The notes under the pieces are model-generated. The model did not search any database, was not told where the DNA came from, and saw nothing but the letters and a program-made list of their open reading frames with translations. Shown piece by piece: positions 39,170 through 49,634 of a DNA stretch of 64,000 nucleotides. The stretch lies in contig NW_026973566.1 in assembly GCF_963855985.1 (NCBI RefSeq), positions 1,426,001 through 1,490,000 of the forward strand. Reading direction: 5' to 3'. The DNA is from Ostrinia nubilalis. Lineage: Eukaryota > Arthropoda > Insecta > Lepidoptera > Crambidae. Within the stretch, counting starts at the first letter, position 1. Each line of letters begins with the position of its first letter. A program made the position numbers and the translations under genes.

Positions 39170-41439
39170 GGTATTTCTCCGGATCTGGATTATTTAGTTG
39201 ATTACCCCGACCTTTTTTATTTTTGAATTTAGAGTAAGTTTAGGTAAAACATTTCAAAATAGACATTGTTACGTGCATATTTTTTATATTGGCCCATCTG
39301 TAGCAAGCAGGAATAAAAAGTTATGTGACATCAACATTTTCATGGTCGGGGTAATCAAAGTTGGGAGTCAGAGTAATCAAAAATAAAACAAAATATTTTA
39401 TTTTCTAAGGTTTTTTTAAGTTATGGTGAAGTAAATGTTATTAAAACTAGCCATTTGTTATTCTGATGTATAAACGACAATATTGTAAAGTTTCAACAAT
39501 ATCTGTTAAGTAGTTGTTGCGTAAAAGAGTAAAAAACTTTCGCTTATACATATAATATTAGTGACTCAATGTCCTATATCCCCTATATGGGACAGAAGGC
39601 GTCCACAACACAACAGTCCTCCATCGCATTCGGTCTTGAGCTTCGCGTTTGATCTCGCTCCAAGTTTTGCCGATCTTCTTCGCCTCGTCTGCTACAGTGC
39701 GCCGCTATGTTTTTTTGGCGCGACCACGTTTGCATTTTCCCTGGGGGTTCCAATCTAGAGCCTGCTTGGGGATATTATCGGGTCGGGGTCCCTTCGGAGA
39801 GTGTGGCCGATCCAGTTCCACTTGCAGCGTTTGATCTGCTGGCCGATCGGTATTTCGTAGCAGCGTTCCAAGAGTTTGTCGTTTGGAGATTTTGGAGAAT
39901 TCGGCGAATACAGCGGCTGAAAAAGATCTGCAGCTGGTGCGAGATAACCTTAGTGGCCTTCCACGTTTCACACCCAGAGAGGAGAACTGATTTGACGTTG
40001 GACCCGAATATTTTGATCTTGCGTGGGTCAATTTCCATAATTGCCATACGGCTCGAAGTTGTGCGAAGGTAGCTCTGGCCTTGGCAATGCGCGAAATGAT
40101 GACCTTTTCGGCACCTCCAGGCTCTGACACGATGCTCCCGAGGTAAGTGAAATTGTGGACTCGTTCCACAGCCTCTGCACCAACGGTGTGCAATTCCTCA
40201 CACCAGATCGCATCTCTTGGGTTTTCCGATACTGATACCCTTGCTTTACCCTTTTTTCGGCACAATAATTAGAAGCCCCTTATGCCAGTCATCTGGGAGT
40301 TCCTCTTCCATCCAGATGTTTTCGGCGACAGGTGTCAGGACGTCGACGGCGGAGTTTACATCGGCTTTCAGCATTTCTGCGGTGATAAAGTCCAGTCCAG
40401 GGGTCTTGCCAATTTTGAGAGACAGGATAGCCTTGGTCACTTCGTCGCGGGTTGGTGGGTTAACGTTGACGTCGAGCAGCCTAGGTGGAGTAGAGTGTTT
40501 CAGGTCCCACAGAGTCTCAGGCGTGTTGGTGGCGACTGTTACACCGGTAGGGCGGAAGATAGGATAAGATATTATTATCATTAATAATATGTATTAACAG
40601 GATTTCATATTAGTAAATGGTTATTTTTGCTTATTAAACGTTATTTAGTTAATCATTCATTAGTAAAATTACAGTTCTATTGATTACCCGGTGACAAAAG
40701 TCGGGGTAATCAAGGTCGGGGTAGTCAAAAAATTAAGGTTTATCCTGAGCCCTGCCCAATCTGTAAGTTGAATCCCAAATGTTTTAATACACAAAAATGC
40801 GGTTACATGGACCATTATTCCTGTACATTCTCAAAAACTTTCCATGTAAAGAAACCTAAAAAAACAGGATAGAGTAATCAACCGTGCACTGAACCAAGGT
40901 CTGGGTAATCATATTCTTATCTCGATAACTCCGAAATCTTGCGACGAGTCGCATTACCGGACACCTCGGCACGGAGGCCACCACTAAAGGTTCACGGGGG
41001 AGGATAGAGCTCGTTTCTAAATTGCGTAGCTAGGGACGTAGGCGCACATTAGCGACGTGTCGGGGTAATCACGGTTAACGCCCGGACACAACTTCAAATA
41101 GTTATTTTACAAAACCTTTTAATGATATAGTTATATCGTATTTAATTTATCAATGTTTATTTAATCAGTAATCGATTACATAAGCATTGAAAGCGGTAAT
41201 AATAACGGATTAATTTATACGAGCAAATTTGTTCTGAAATCGGGAGCGCGGACAATCAATTTTTGACGACTTACGATTTTTTTTTAATTACTTAATTAAC
41301 TATTATTAACTATCTCTGTGGTTTAACAACAAGAACCAAAGTTATACTATTAGATGAAAATATTTGTTACTAAAATATTACGATATTCGGGTACTTTTTG
41401 GCCCCGGACACGTGATTTTCTTGGCCGGTGGAATGACCC
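39170..41439. mobile_element. 2.27-kb TIR element with repeated GTCGGGGTAATCA motif
   Basis: Ends 'ggtatttctccgg' (39170) and 'ccggtggaatgacc' (41439) are imperfect inverted repeats. They are flanked by the perfect 5-bp duplication ACATG (39165-39169 and 41440-41444). The motif (GG)TCGGGGTAATCA or its complement recurs near 39212, 39345, 40683, 40700 and 41058, with weaker copies elsewhere. That suggests subterminal binding sites for a transposase encoded elsewhere. There is no transposase ORF; the interior holds an RTE fragment (39556-40590). The superfamily is not recognised. Confidence 0.65.
39556..40590 (-). pseudogene. Internally deleted RTE-like LINE fragment
   Basis: The minus strand first encodes an RT N-terminal segment (AILSLKIGKTPGLD, ELPDDWHKGLLIIVPKKG; 40581-40250). 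It passes directly into a C-terminal segment (HNFTYLGSIVS, RPLRLS, DWNPQGKCKRGRAKKT) with several frame changes. The whole catalytic RT palm is missing between them. Nested inside the TIR element. Confidence 0.75.
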
Positions 41440-41868
41440 ACATGTGACTTTTGGACAGTTCTAATACTGAAAATCCTATGTAAATAGGTTTATCCAAAAT
41501 TATTCTTTCAGGTTTCATCTGAACGGCAACTAAATTTTTAGAAAATACTGTAGCACTGTGAAAGTTTGGTCGTGCGATTAACTTATCAGCGCTTAGATGC
41601 TTTTTAGTTTTATTTGAGTCATCACGCCATTGATTAACTAATTTAACATCAACACGACGTTCATTATCCTCTAACGTTTTTCCAAAAACAGAGTTATTTA
41701 ACAGTTTGAAAAGATCTTGTTGAAAAGGAGTTGTAACTTTTTTTCTCAATTCTGTATTAAGATATTTAGCTAAAAAGGCATTTTGTTTGAACGATAAAAC
41801 GCGATGAATTTTATTTAAGATAAGCCCATGACTGATACATGTTTTTAAATGAACGTAATGAATTATAT
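41440..41868 (-). pseudogene. Polinton A polB, fingers/palm piece
   Basis: Minus-strand coding, open from the BEL2 LTR boundary at 41868 through HRVLSFKQ, FKLLNNSVFGKT (the conserved NNSVFGKT block), VDVKLVNQW, RPNFHSATVF and LDKPIYIGFSVLELSKSHM. It is cut on the left by the TIR element and on the right by the BEL2 3' LTR. The N-terminal exonuclease and TPR regions are beyond BEL2 and not seen. Confidence 0.85.
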
Positions 41869-42284
41869 TGCGGCTCAGGGTTTGAATGTTTGGATTAAAA
41901 GAGTTTGTATGTTAAAAATATAGTTCTATTCAATGTTCCACAGTAATGTTAAAAATGTTAAAGTTATGTTAAAATGTTAAAAATGTTCTGAGCGCACCCG
42001 GTCGCGATGGTTCCGTGATTTTCACTAATTAGTTATTTGAGGTAAAATCGATGCATCGCGAACGAGTGCGCTGATTCAGTTTGTTCGGTCATATTACACC
42101 GAACATCTTGCCGAGGGGCAAGAGAAAAATAAGATAATCAAGAAGATAAAAGATATAAAATAATGTTACACAAGATAGTAAAACTAATTTGAAAGGTTTG
42201 TTAGACATGTTTAGAAAACTTTAAAACTTAATGTCTCTAAATGTTATGTTTACGAGTCCTCACTAAATGCGATTTTTCGTAACA
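41869..42284 (-). repeat. BEL2 3' LTR
   Basis: 416 bp, reading TGTTACGAAA...GAGCCGCA on the minus strand. The first 69 bases on the plus strand match 57324-57392, the remnant of the other LTR. Confidence 0.8.
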
Positions 42285-42630
42285 CTGGGGTCGTACCCCT
42301 TTCTTTATAACCGCGCACATTCACTTTCACACTCTCACTAGGTATCACTACACTTAGCACTTGGTCACAAAATATAACAGAAGGTAAACTCATGTATGTA
42401 CCTCGCTTTGCATACCTCTCTCGCTCGCACGCTCGGCCGTCGCGCTAGGGTTGTCTTGTCATGTGTTGCGTTTATTTCGATAAGATAGAAAAATGTTACT
42501 CTTAATACTATGCAAGAAAGACAATAACAAATATCCACGTATACTTATTTATATTTAGTACGTTATTATAGTAATAGTTTGCAAACAAATACACGAGAAG
42601 GAAGTAGTATTTAGTTGAGTGACACTATTA

Positions 42631-42824
42631 TCCAACTAATATTATAAATGCGAAAGTTTGGATGTCTGGATGTTTGTTGCTCTTTCACGCAAAAACTACT
42701 GAACGGATTTTGATGTAACTTTACAGTATTATTGTTTATAACTCTGAATAACATATAGGCTATAATTTATGACGATCTGTGACAAACTAAATTTCACGCG
42801 GGTGAAGCCGCGGGCAAAAGCTAG
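42631..42824 (+). mobile_element. Lep1-type non-autonomous Helitron
   Basis: 194 bp beginning TCCAACTAATATTATAAATG and ending in a GC-rich hairpin region (cgcgggtgaagccgcggg) and CTAG. It is inserted between A (42630) and T (42825) without duplication, as Helitrons do. Complete at both ends. Confidence 0.8.
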
Positions 42825-42833
42825 TTTTCCAAT

Positions 42834-42835
<2 letters not shown>

Positions 42836-42868
<33 letters not shown>

Positions 42869-42895
42869 TATTAGGAAGTAATAATTCCTAAAACC
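42836..42895. repeat. (TTTA)n tract with TATATTAGGAAG end
   Basis: About ten ATTT units followed by 'tatattaggaag'. The same junction occurs at 55328-55383, so this is probably the tail of a minus-strand retroelement fragment rather than a free microsatellite. Confidence 0.6.
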
Positions 42896-43259
42896 TCTCT
42901 AAAACAATTTGATATTCCTAATAATTGAGTTGGCTTTCAATTTCAATTGAAATTCAAATAAATAACTTACTTACCTCCCCGAATCAACTGGTAATTTAAA
43001 AAAATCGGTATTTAATGATGAGTTTAAGCAACCAAATACCGAACAATTATAATACGACTTTTTCTGTTCACTCATTTTCGTCAATTTCGCAAAACAAAAT
43101 AATATCACAGGCGGTTGACCGGCGCGTGACTCAAGCGAACCACAGCGAACGTGTGGCGAACGTCTGTCGCGCCACGTCGCGCTCGCATTCGACAGTCTTG
43201 CTAGAGCGGTGTCTATGTGTGCGTGGCTCGAGCGCGTTTAGTATGGAGTTTGTCTTCTG

Positions 43260-46200
43260 TTATATTTTGTGACTTGGTGTTTCGCTGTGAGGGCTCGGCT
43301 GCGGGCCAGAGCTGGGCCCAGCCGCCGCCGCTCCTTCCACCGCTCCTGTTGTCTCCGTGTTCGTCGATTGTCGCTGCCGGTTACAGTGGTAACCACGGCG
43401 ACGACAGATGAAAATTATACCCGCGATGATTACTACTGCCCATAACCCCCATATTGATGAATAGTGGTGAACATCGTGAGCAGAGATGTCTTTCGGTAAC
43501 GCCTGATTTTCTTTCATGTTCTTTATCTGTTGTTCTATATCGCGGTGCAGTTTATCTGTAGTTGATGTTTCTGTAATGTCTTCTTGTGTGCTTTTGACTG
43601 TTATGTTTATAACGTTATTTATGGGAGGTATGACAGGAATTTCAATGTTGGATGTTAGCTCAATTCTGTTCTCGTGTTGTTTATGAGCGTAAATGGTAAA
43701 ATTCGCTGTTTTTATTAAGCAGCTGTTCTCTATGTTTATGATGTTAGCCCCTTTCAGTTCATGTGCGGTGACTTGTTCATTACAAATTGTTCGTAATTGA
43801 CAGTGATCACAGCAAAAATACAGGTATTGGTTCATTTTGTTCAAACTTATCCATTTGTTCTGACAGACAGTAGTGATTGTTTTACAGTGGTCAGCTGCAT
43901 CTTGAACGCATAGATCTTTATCAGCTCTCATCTTGTAAACAGGTGTCTTCAGTTGACAAAGGTATGTTTTGACGTCACGAAGCATGCAATGACCTAGTTC
44001 CGTAGATGTTACAGGTAGGTATGAATCTTTTTGCAAGTTCACTGCAACGTAACTTTCAATAGGTAGTAGGGTGACCATATTTTTTCCAGTTTGTTGTGGG
44101 ACACTTTGAATGTTATACAACTCATAACTATCTCGGCTGGTAAGTGGGATTCTTATCTCCAATATCAAATATTGTTTTGTTACTTTTGCTTTCACTCGTA
44201 GCAATTGGTAAATGTTCTGTAAATCTGATTGTATGTTGTCAATGGGCAAAGTGAGTTCTTTCAATTGACTTGAAATTACACTTAGTTGATTTTGTAATTG
44301 TTGAGGATCAATGAGGTGAATGTTGATCTTTCCATTGTACACGTTAGTAACAGTATCTAATAACGTGTCTTGCATGTTTTTCAGTTGAGTCAGCATGTTG
44401 TTAGCCGCCATAGCAGATAAAGTGAATTCGGTCATGTATTCAATTTCGTTCACCTTTTTCTCTAATATGTTAGTAGTGACGTCTAATTTCAATAAATGTT
44501 GATTAATAATCTTATGTTGTTTTTGTATCATGTCTTCAGTTCTTTTCAACAAATTGTACTCCGCTTCTACTACAGACGTTTGGTTTCTCCATAGTAGTGC
44601 CAGGTGTTTCTCGTTATCTTTGATCGCCGTAATGTCTCGTTCATACTGTTCCGCGAATCGGTCATCCAATACTCCGAAGAGCTCGTTGGCTAGGTAACCG
44701 ACACCGTTGATAAGGCCGCGGCGCTTACGGGCGCGTGCGCTTAATTGTTGATTTAGCAGTACTCGATTGTTATATTTCATTTCATTGTAAGTGTGATCCA
44801 ATTGTAACATGAGAATATTGCGGTGGGTTGATTTATTTATAAGTTGACAGATAGTACTCAGATGATTATAGTATTGATTATACGCCGATGTTCCTTCCCA
44901 GTAGGGTTCCATGTTGTAATAAGCAATTATTTTCCATTCGTCTCTGATAAGTTGCAAGTTGCCAATTTTGTCAAAATACAGTCCTTGTTGCTCGTTCAAT
45001 GACTGCACTTGCAGACATTGACCGGTCATAATCATGTTCAAAATAGTAATGCACATAAATGTCATAGTAATAATGTTTGTCTTCTTGTTATTGGAACAAC
45101 ATCCTCTCTTCACGTCTGTTTTATTTTCTGCTTCTGGTTTTGATTTTTCAGGTTGGTGTTTTAAAGGGAGTAGCGATAGTTTCACTACAGGCCTTTTAAT
45201 TGTTCCATTTTTAGTTCTTACAGATACCACTCTCACGTAGTTGTCAGCGCCGGGATGAACTTCGACCACTCGTCCCATGGCCCATTTCCCCGCTGGCAGG
45301 TTGTCTTCATGGATAATTACCATGTCTCCAACTTCTATGTTTTGTTGAGGTTCTTTCCATTTTCTTCTTGCTGTTAGTTGACTGAGATATTCTGTTTTCC
45401 ACCTCTTCCAGATATCTTGGAAGAGTTTCTGTGTTAGGTTCCAACGTGTTCTCCCATCTTCTACTGTTTCGATCACAGTCAATCCAGATCTTCCTGTTAA
45501 AAAGTGTGCGGGTGTTAAAAAGTCCAAATCTTCAATGTTTTCTGTTAAAGCACATAGGGGCCTCGAGTTAAGGCAAGCCTCTATTTGCTTTAGAATGGTG
45601 TTATACTCCTCAAATGTCAGCTTCTGTTCTCCTACTACTCTCCTCAAATGATGTTTCAAACTGCGTACAGCACGTTCCCAAAGTCCGCCAGCGCTGGGCC
45701 AGGCGGGGGCGTTAAAGTGCCACTCAATTTTCATCTCTGTTACTTCCGCTAGGAAGCTGTCGTTGAAGATTTGTTGCAGTTGTTGCCACTGGTCTTGCAG
45801 TGTTCTATTGGCACCAACAAAGTTGGTACCATTGTCGCTGTAGATGTGGTACGGTGATCCTCTGCGGGCTGCCATACGACGTAATGCTGCTAAGAACGCC
45901 GATGTGCTCAACTCAGATACAAGCTCCAAGTGGACCGCTTTGGTCACCATGCAGATGAAGATGGCCACATATCCTTTAGTTGTTCTCGCTGTTCTTCCCT
46001 TGTTTATCTTGATATCTACAAATCCCGTGTAGTCCACTCCTGTGTGGTAGAATGGACTGGCAACGTTACTCCGGGCTGCGGGTAAGTCACCCATCAACTG
46101 TTCTTGTCTCTTTCCATCTTGTTTTCGACAGGTTACACACTGCCGCAACTGTTTTTTCACTGTGTTATTTCCACCGCTGATCCAGTACTCCTGCCTCAAC

Positions 46201-46640
46201 GTAGCTAAGGTAAGTCTTGGTCCACCGTGGAATGTTAATTTGTGTGCCTGGTCTATCAATAGATACGCCAGACGAGAGTCACTTGGTATGATTTTCGGAT
46301 GTTTCATCTCGAAGCCGATAGACGCCTGTGATAGACGACCTCCGACACGTAAAATGTTGTTTTGATCAATGAATGGATTTAATGTTAATAATTTACTTTT
46401 TGCTTCAACTTTTCCATGTTTACGCAAGAACTCGATTTCCGCTCCGTACACTGTTTTCTGTGTGTGTTTTATAATTGTTAATTTTGCATTTCGCAGTTCT
46501 TGCAATGTGAGATAGTTGGGCTTGTGTTTGTGTTTAGGTGTCAATGCTCTCTGTATCCATGCGAGGATTCGTGTTACTTTATTTAATGAACTATGTTTTG
46601 TTAATAAGTCGTTTATTACGTTGTTTTCTCCGTCATTTAT
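43260..46640 (-). CDS. BEL2 integrase fused in frame to a baculovirus-F/gypsy-type envelope glycoprotein
   Basis: The frame is open from the stop at 46641 to 43260. The first part is BEL integrase: a zinc region (CVTCRKQDG) and a core with GVDYTG, SDNGTNF and GLWERAV (D, D, E present), then NSRPL and the C-terminal GDMVIIHEDN and MGRVVEV blocks. The second part is an envelope protein: a hydrophobic signal-like segment near codon 490 of the 46544-start frame, a basic RKRR furin-type site near codon 608 followed by a GLINGVGYL-type fusion segment and long heptad coiled coil, a Cys-rich region, and a C-terminal transmembrane helix near codon 1030 with a short basic tail. This is the layout of insect errantivirus/baculovirus F-like fusion proteins. 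Splicing probably made a separate env mRNA. Upstream breaks make the element defective. Confidence 0.85.
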   Translation of the reverse strand: MNDGENNVINDLLTKHSSLNKVTRILAWIQRALTPKHKHKPNYLTLQELRNAKLTIIKHTQKTVYGAEIEFLRKHGKVEAKSKLLTLNPFIDQNNILRVGGRLSQASIGFEMKHPKIIPSDSRLAYLLIDQAHKLTFHGGPRLTLATLRQEYWISGGNNTVKKQLRQCVTCRKQDGKRQEQLMGDLPAARSNVASPFYHTGVDYTGFVDIKINKGRTARTTKGYVAIFICMVTKAVHLELVSELSTSAFLAALRRMAARRGSPYHIYSDNGTNFVGANRTLQDQWQQLQQIFNDSFLAEVTEMKIEWHFNAPAWPSAGGLWERAVRSLKHHLRRVVGEQKLTFEEYNTILKQIEACLNSRPLCALTENIEDLDFLTPAHFLTGRSGLTVIETVEDGRTRWNLTQKLFQDIWKRWKTEYLSQLTARRKWKEPQQNIEVGDMVIIHEDNLPAGKWAMGRVVEVHPGADNYVRVVSVRTKNGTIKRPVVKLSLLPLKHQPEKSKPEAENKTDVKRGCCSNNKKTNIITMTFMCITILNMIMTGQCLQVQSLNEQQGLYFDKIGNLQLIRDEWKIIAYYNMEPYWEGTSAYNQYYNHLSTICQLINKSTHRNILMLQLDHTYNEMKYNNRVLLNQQLSARARKRRGLINGVGYLANELFGVLDDRFAEQYERDITAIKDNEKHLALLWRNQTSVVEAEYNLLKRTEDMIQKQHKIINQHLLKLDVTTNILEKKVNEIEYMTEFTLSAMAANNMLTQLKNMQDTLLDTVTNVYNGKINIHLIDPQQLQNQLSVISSQLKELTLPIDNIQSDLQNIYQLLRVKAKVTKQYLILEIRIPLTSRDSYELYNIQSVPQQTGKNMVTLLPIESYVAVNLQKDSYLPVTSTELGHCMLRDVKTYLCQLKTPVYKMRADKDLCVQDAADHCKTITTVCQNKWISLNKMNQYLYFCCDHCQLRTICNEQVTAHELKGANIINIENSCLIKTANFTIYAHKQHENRIELTSNIEIPVIPPINNVINITVKSTQEDITETSTTDKLHRDIEQQIKNMKENQALPKDISAHDVHHYSSIWGLWAVVIIAGIIFICRRRGYHCNRQRQSTNTETTGAVEGAAAAGPSSGPQPSPHSETPSHKI

Positions 46641-47215
46641 TTATAGAGTGCAAGTATGATGACCTACTTTTTGCTCTTCGTCTGTTTCGAATGTAGGCCG
46701 CGAGACTTTTTCAGGTTCGAATGTTGGTAACCATGTAGGTGCTGACCACCACAAGGAATGTTCTTTTAATTGAGTAGGGAATAAGCCTCGACTAGCTGCA
46801 TCCGCTGGGTTTTCGTCTGTTTTTACATAGTTCCAATTCTGTTCTGGCATTATTTCTGTTATTTGTTGTACTCTGTTAGCCACGAACGGCTTCCAACGCT
46901 TTGGTTCTCCTCTCAGCCAACCTAGAACGACTTGGGAGTCAGTCCATCCGTAGGTTTCAATGTTCTGTTGGTTTAATGATGTTTTAATTTTGCTAATTAA
47001 TTTTGTTAGTAAAGATGCGCCACATAGTTCTAATCTTGGCAATGTTAAAGTCTTTTTAAGTGGCACAACTTTTGATTTAGCTGCGACAAGTGTTACTTTC
47101 TGTTGTTTTTTCATATGAGCGTAAACCACACACCCATAGGCTTCTGTTGAAGCGTCACAGAATCCATGCAATTCTATGACGTCATGTTCATTGCTCTCTA
47201 TCCATCGTTCAATTT
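46641..47215 (-). pseudogene. BEL2 RNase H region
   Basis: Minus-strand coding with LHGFCDASTEAYG, LPRLELCGASLL, GWTDSQVVLGWL and NPADAASRG, all typical BEL RNase H blocks. It is separated from integrase by a single in-frame stop at 46641-46643 and from RT by the retroposon insertion starting at 47216. Confidence 0.85.
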
Positions 47216-48542
47216 AGAATAGAATAGAATAGAATATTATTTATTTGGCACAATACACAATAGGTACATGATATAGGCACAATACAAGATTAAAACATAG
47301 AAAAAAACAAAAAATAAAAAATAAAAATAGATTTTAAGTGCCCTGTGCCAAAAAGGTCCCTGACTCAGCATTAGTCGTGACAAAGATGCCACGACACTGA
47401 TTTTCAGCAAGGACCTTTGGGGCACTGGGGTCGCCGTAAAAATAAAAAAAAATAAAAGAACAAAGAAACACAGATTATACCTAACATAAATACAAACAAT
47501 AAAATCATAAAACAACAATATAGTAAAATCTAAGTCTATTGATTATATTTCAATTACACATGATGCAAAAAATATTTTTCATTTAATGTACGCAATGTTT
47601 GAAACGGAATAGATTTAGTGCTGGGGTATTTCTTGTATAATAAAATCGATTATTTCCGCGGTTCATTAATCGATTGCAGTGAATACTTAGTTATTAAAAA
47701 CATCACAAAAATCAACCATATTTTTCGATTTATTGACTTTAATAAACGCATTAAAAATAAATTAGTAGTTTTTAATTTAAAGAAACAGAACCAGCACTTT
47801 TTAGGAATCGTTTTTTGAACACAAACCATGAAATTTGAATATTATCAATAAAAAATTATTACAATAATATTTGTAATTAAAAAAAAAAACATGTTTTTTG
47901 TTAAATAACACCCATACAAAATATTTCTCCAAAAGTAGGTTTTACTAACTCTTCGAAAAAAATCGATAGATAAATCGCTATGGTTTAGTTAAGTGACATC
48001 TCTAAATCTTTCAAACTCGAAACGTCACACGGACCATCCTAGGCGAAAAAGACTATAGGCAAATAGTTAGTTGAGAAAATTCTTAGATTTAAGCATTTTA
48101 CAATAAGAAGACGACAAGAAGAAGACACACACAATGACAGATCATTACGGACCATTATATCTGTGACAACAAACAAAAAAAAAAAAAAAACCAACTCGAA
48201 AGAAAGAAAAGAAAAAAAAAAGAAGACAAAGACAACTGTCACTGTCATTTATTGGACACATTTTCGCATTAAAGTTCTGCGTGCATGGTGCAAATACATT
48301 AAGTCGGCCAAGGATTAATCAATTAAAACATGTGCATGCGCAGCCACGTCTAGAATGACCTGGCAGCGGTTCAATTAATGAGGAAAAGTGTTGCAATCTG
48401 TTCATGGGGGCAAGACAGGTGCAGAATAGACCTTTGTCCCTCCGCACCTCAAGGGGCCCACGCGGCGCCGGAACGTAGCGTCATCGCCAATGACACGCGT
48501 CGCGTATAACCCAATGGTGAGATACATTTTTTTTGTTGTCAG
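47216..48542 (-). mobile_element. 1.33-kb retroposon inserted in BEL2 pol (copy 2 of a related pair)
   Basis: Minus-strand element with a (TATTC)n tail at 47216-47236 preceded by 'gccaaataaataatattc', flanked by AATTT (47211-47215 and 48543-48547). A stem-forming block lies at about 47350-47425 (aaaggtccct with aaggaccttt). The 5' part is GC-rich. No long ORF. The 3' structure parallels 37902-38735, as does the 'gcgcatg...acatg' block further in. Confidence 0.65.
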
Positions 48543-49634
48543 AATTTTGAAGTTACTAATTGTTTCGTTTATGTCCTCCCGTAATTTTGACCACTCCTTT
48601 TGTATATCCTGTGACACCTCTTCATCCCAATGCGAGGTTGTCTTCCAGACTGTTTGAAATAATAATTTCATTTTGGTGGTGATTGGCACTAGCCATCCCA
48701 AAGGATCAAAAATTTTTGAAATTTCAGAAAGGAGTGTTCGTTTAGTTAGTTTAGCTGTTATTAGGGGGAGTTCACACTTAAATGTGAATTTGTCCTCCAC
48801 AGGACTCCAGCAGAGACCTAGAGTCTTTGACGTGTTTTCTGTTTTAAAATTAAACAGGAAGTTATTGTTGTCTTCTCTTGTTTGTTTCTCAGTGATGTTT
48901 GTTAATATTTCGGGTTTGTTTGTGGCCCACTTCCTCAAGTTAAAACCTCCTAGTTTAAGAAGTTGGGTCAGATCTGTTACTAACTGTTGACCATGTGTTA
49001 TTGAGTGAGTCCCGTGGACAAGGTCATCCATGTAAAATGCATCTTCGAGCACCTTGGATGCTTCCGGGAACCTGTCACGTTCATCAGCTGCTAATCTTTT
49101 CAAAGTCATCATGGCCAAAAACGGAGCCGATTTTGTACCATAAGTGACTGTAGTCAGCTGAAATGTTTGTATGGGTATGTCTAACGAGTATCTCCAGACA
49201 ATTCTCTGTAAATGTTGATCTTTATCGTTAACTAAAATTTGCCGGTACATTTTCTCTATATCTGATGTAAAAACATACTTATATTGTCTCCACTTCAACA
49301 ATAAAGCTTGCAGGTCTTGTTGCAAGTTGGGTCCCTTGTACATCAGATCGTTGAGTGAACTACCAGAAGTTGTTTTGGATGAGGCGTTAAACACCACCCT
49401 ATACTTAGTTGTTGTTGAGTCAGCACGTTCTACGCCGTGATGGGGCAAGTAACATACGACTGACTTATTGTTATTATCCGATTTCATATGTTGTAAATCT
49501 TGATACTCTTTCATGAATGTTCTGTATGCAATGGCCAAGTTATCTTGTTTTTTAAATTTGTCTTCCAAATTACGAAATTGTGCTAGAGCTTTTGGTTTTG
49601 AGGCTCCTAGCTGTTCTTCATAGTTCGGTTTCAT
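48543..49634 (-). pseudogene. BEL2 reverse transcriptase
   Basis: Minus-strand frame with TTKYRVVFNASS, TSDIEKMYRQI, TTVTYGTKSAPFLA, FYMDDLVHGTH (catalytic YMDD) and DPLGWLVPIT. Sequence downstream of 48543 in this frame is the retroposon, not BEL. The frame begins in a one-base overlap with the gag-protease frame near 49634, so a frame change separates protease from RT. BEL elements usually have one continuous frame, so this is probably a mutation. Confidence 0.87.

Larger units (their letters stand above)
42285..43259. other. BEL2 env downstream region with later insertions
   Basis: No gene. It contains the BEL2 polypurine tract, a complete Lep1-type Helitron (42631-42824) and a (TTTA)n-tailed fragment (42838-42895). 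The strand just 3' of env includes GC-rich sequence near 43120-43210. Confidence 0.5.

Noticed and set aside
43260..46640. Integrated baculovirus or recent viral infection
   Set aside because: The fusion-type env is in frame with BEL integrase and bounded by LTR structures, so it belongs to an endogenous LTR element.
47237..47518. Hydrophobic Phe/Leu/Tyr-rich ORF resembling a membrane protein (also 37996-38217 and 48039-48248)
   Set aside because: Arises from T-rich strands of the two retroposons; no conserved content beyond that composition.
48402..48542. C-terminal extension of BEL2 RT
   Set aside because: This part of the open frame is retroposon sequence read through beyond the insertion point at 48543.
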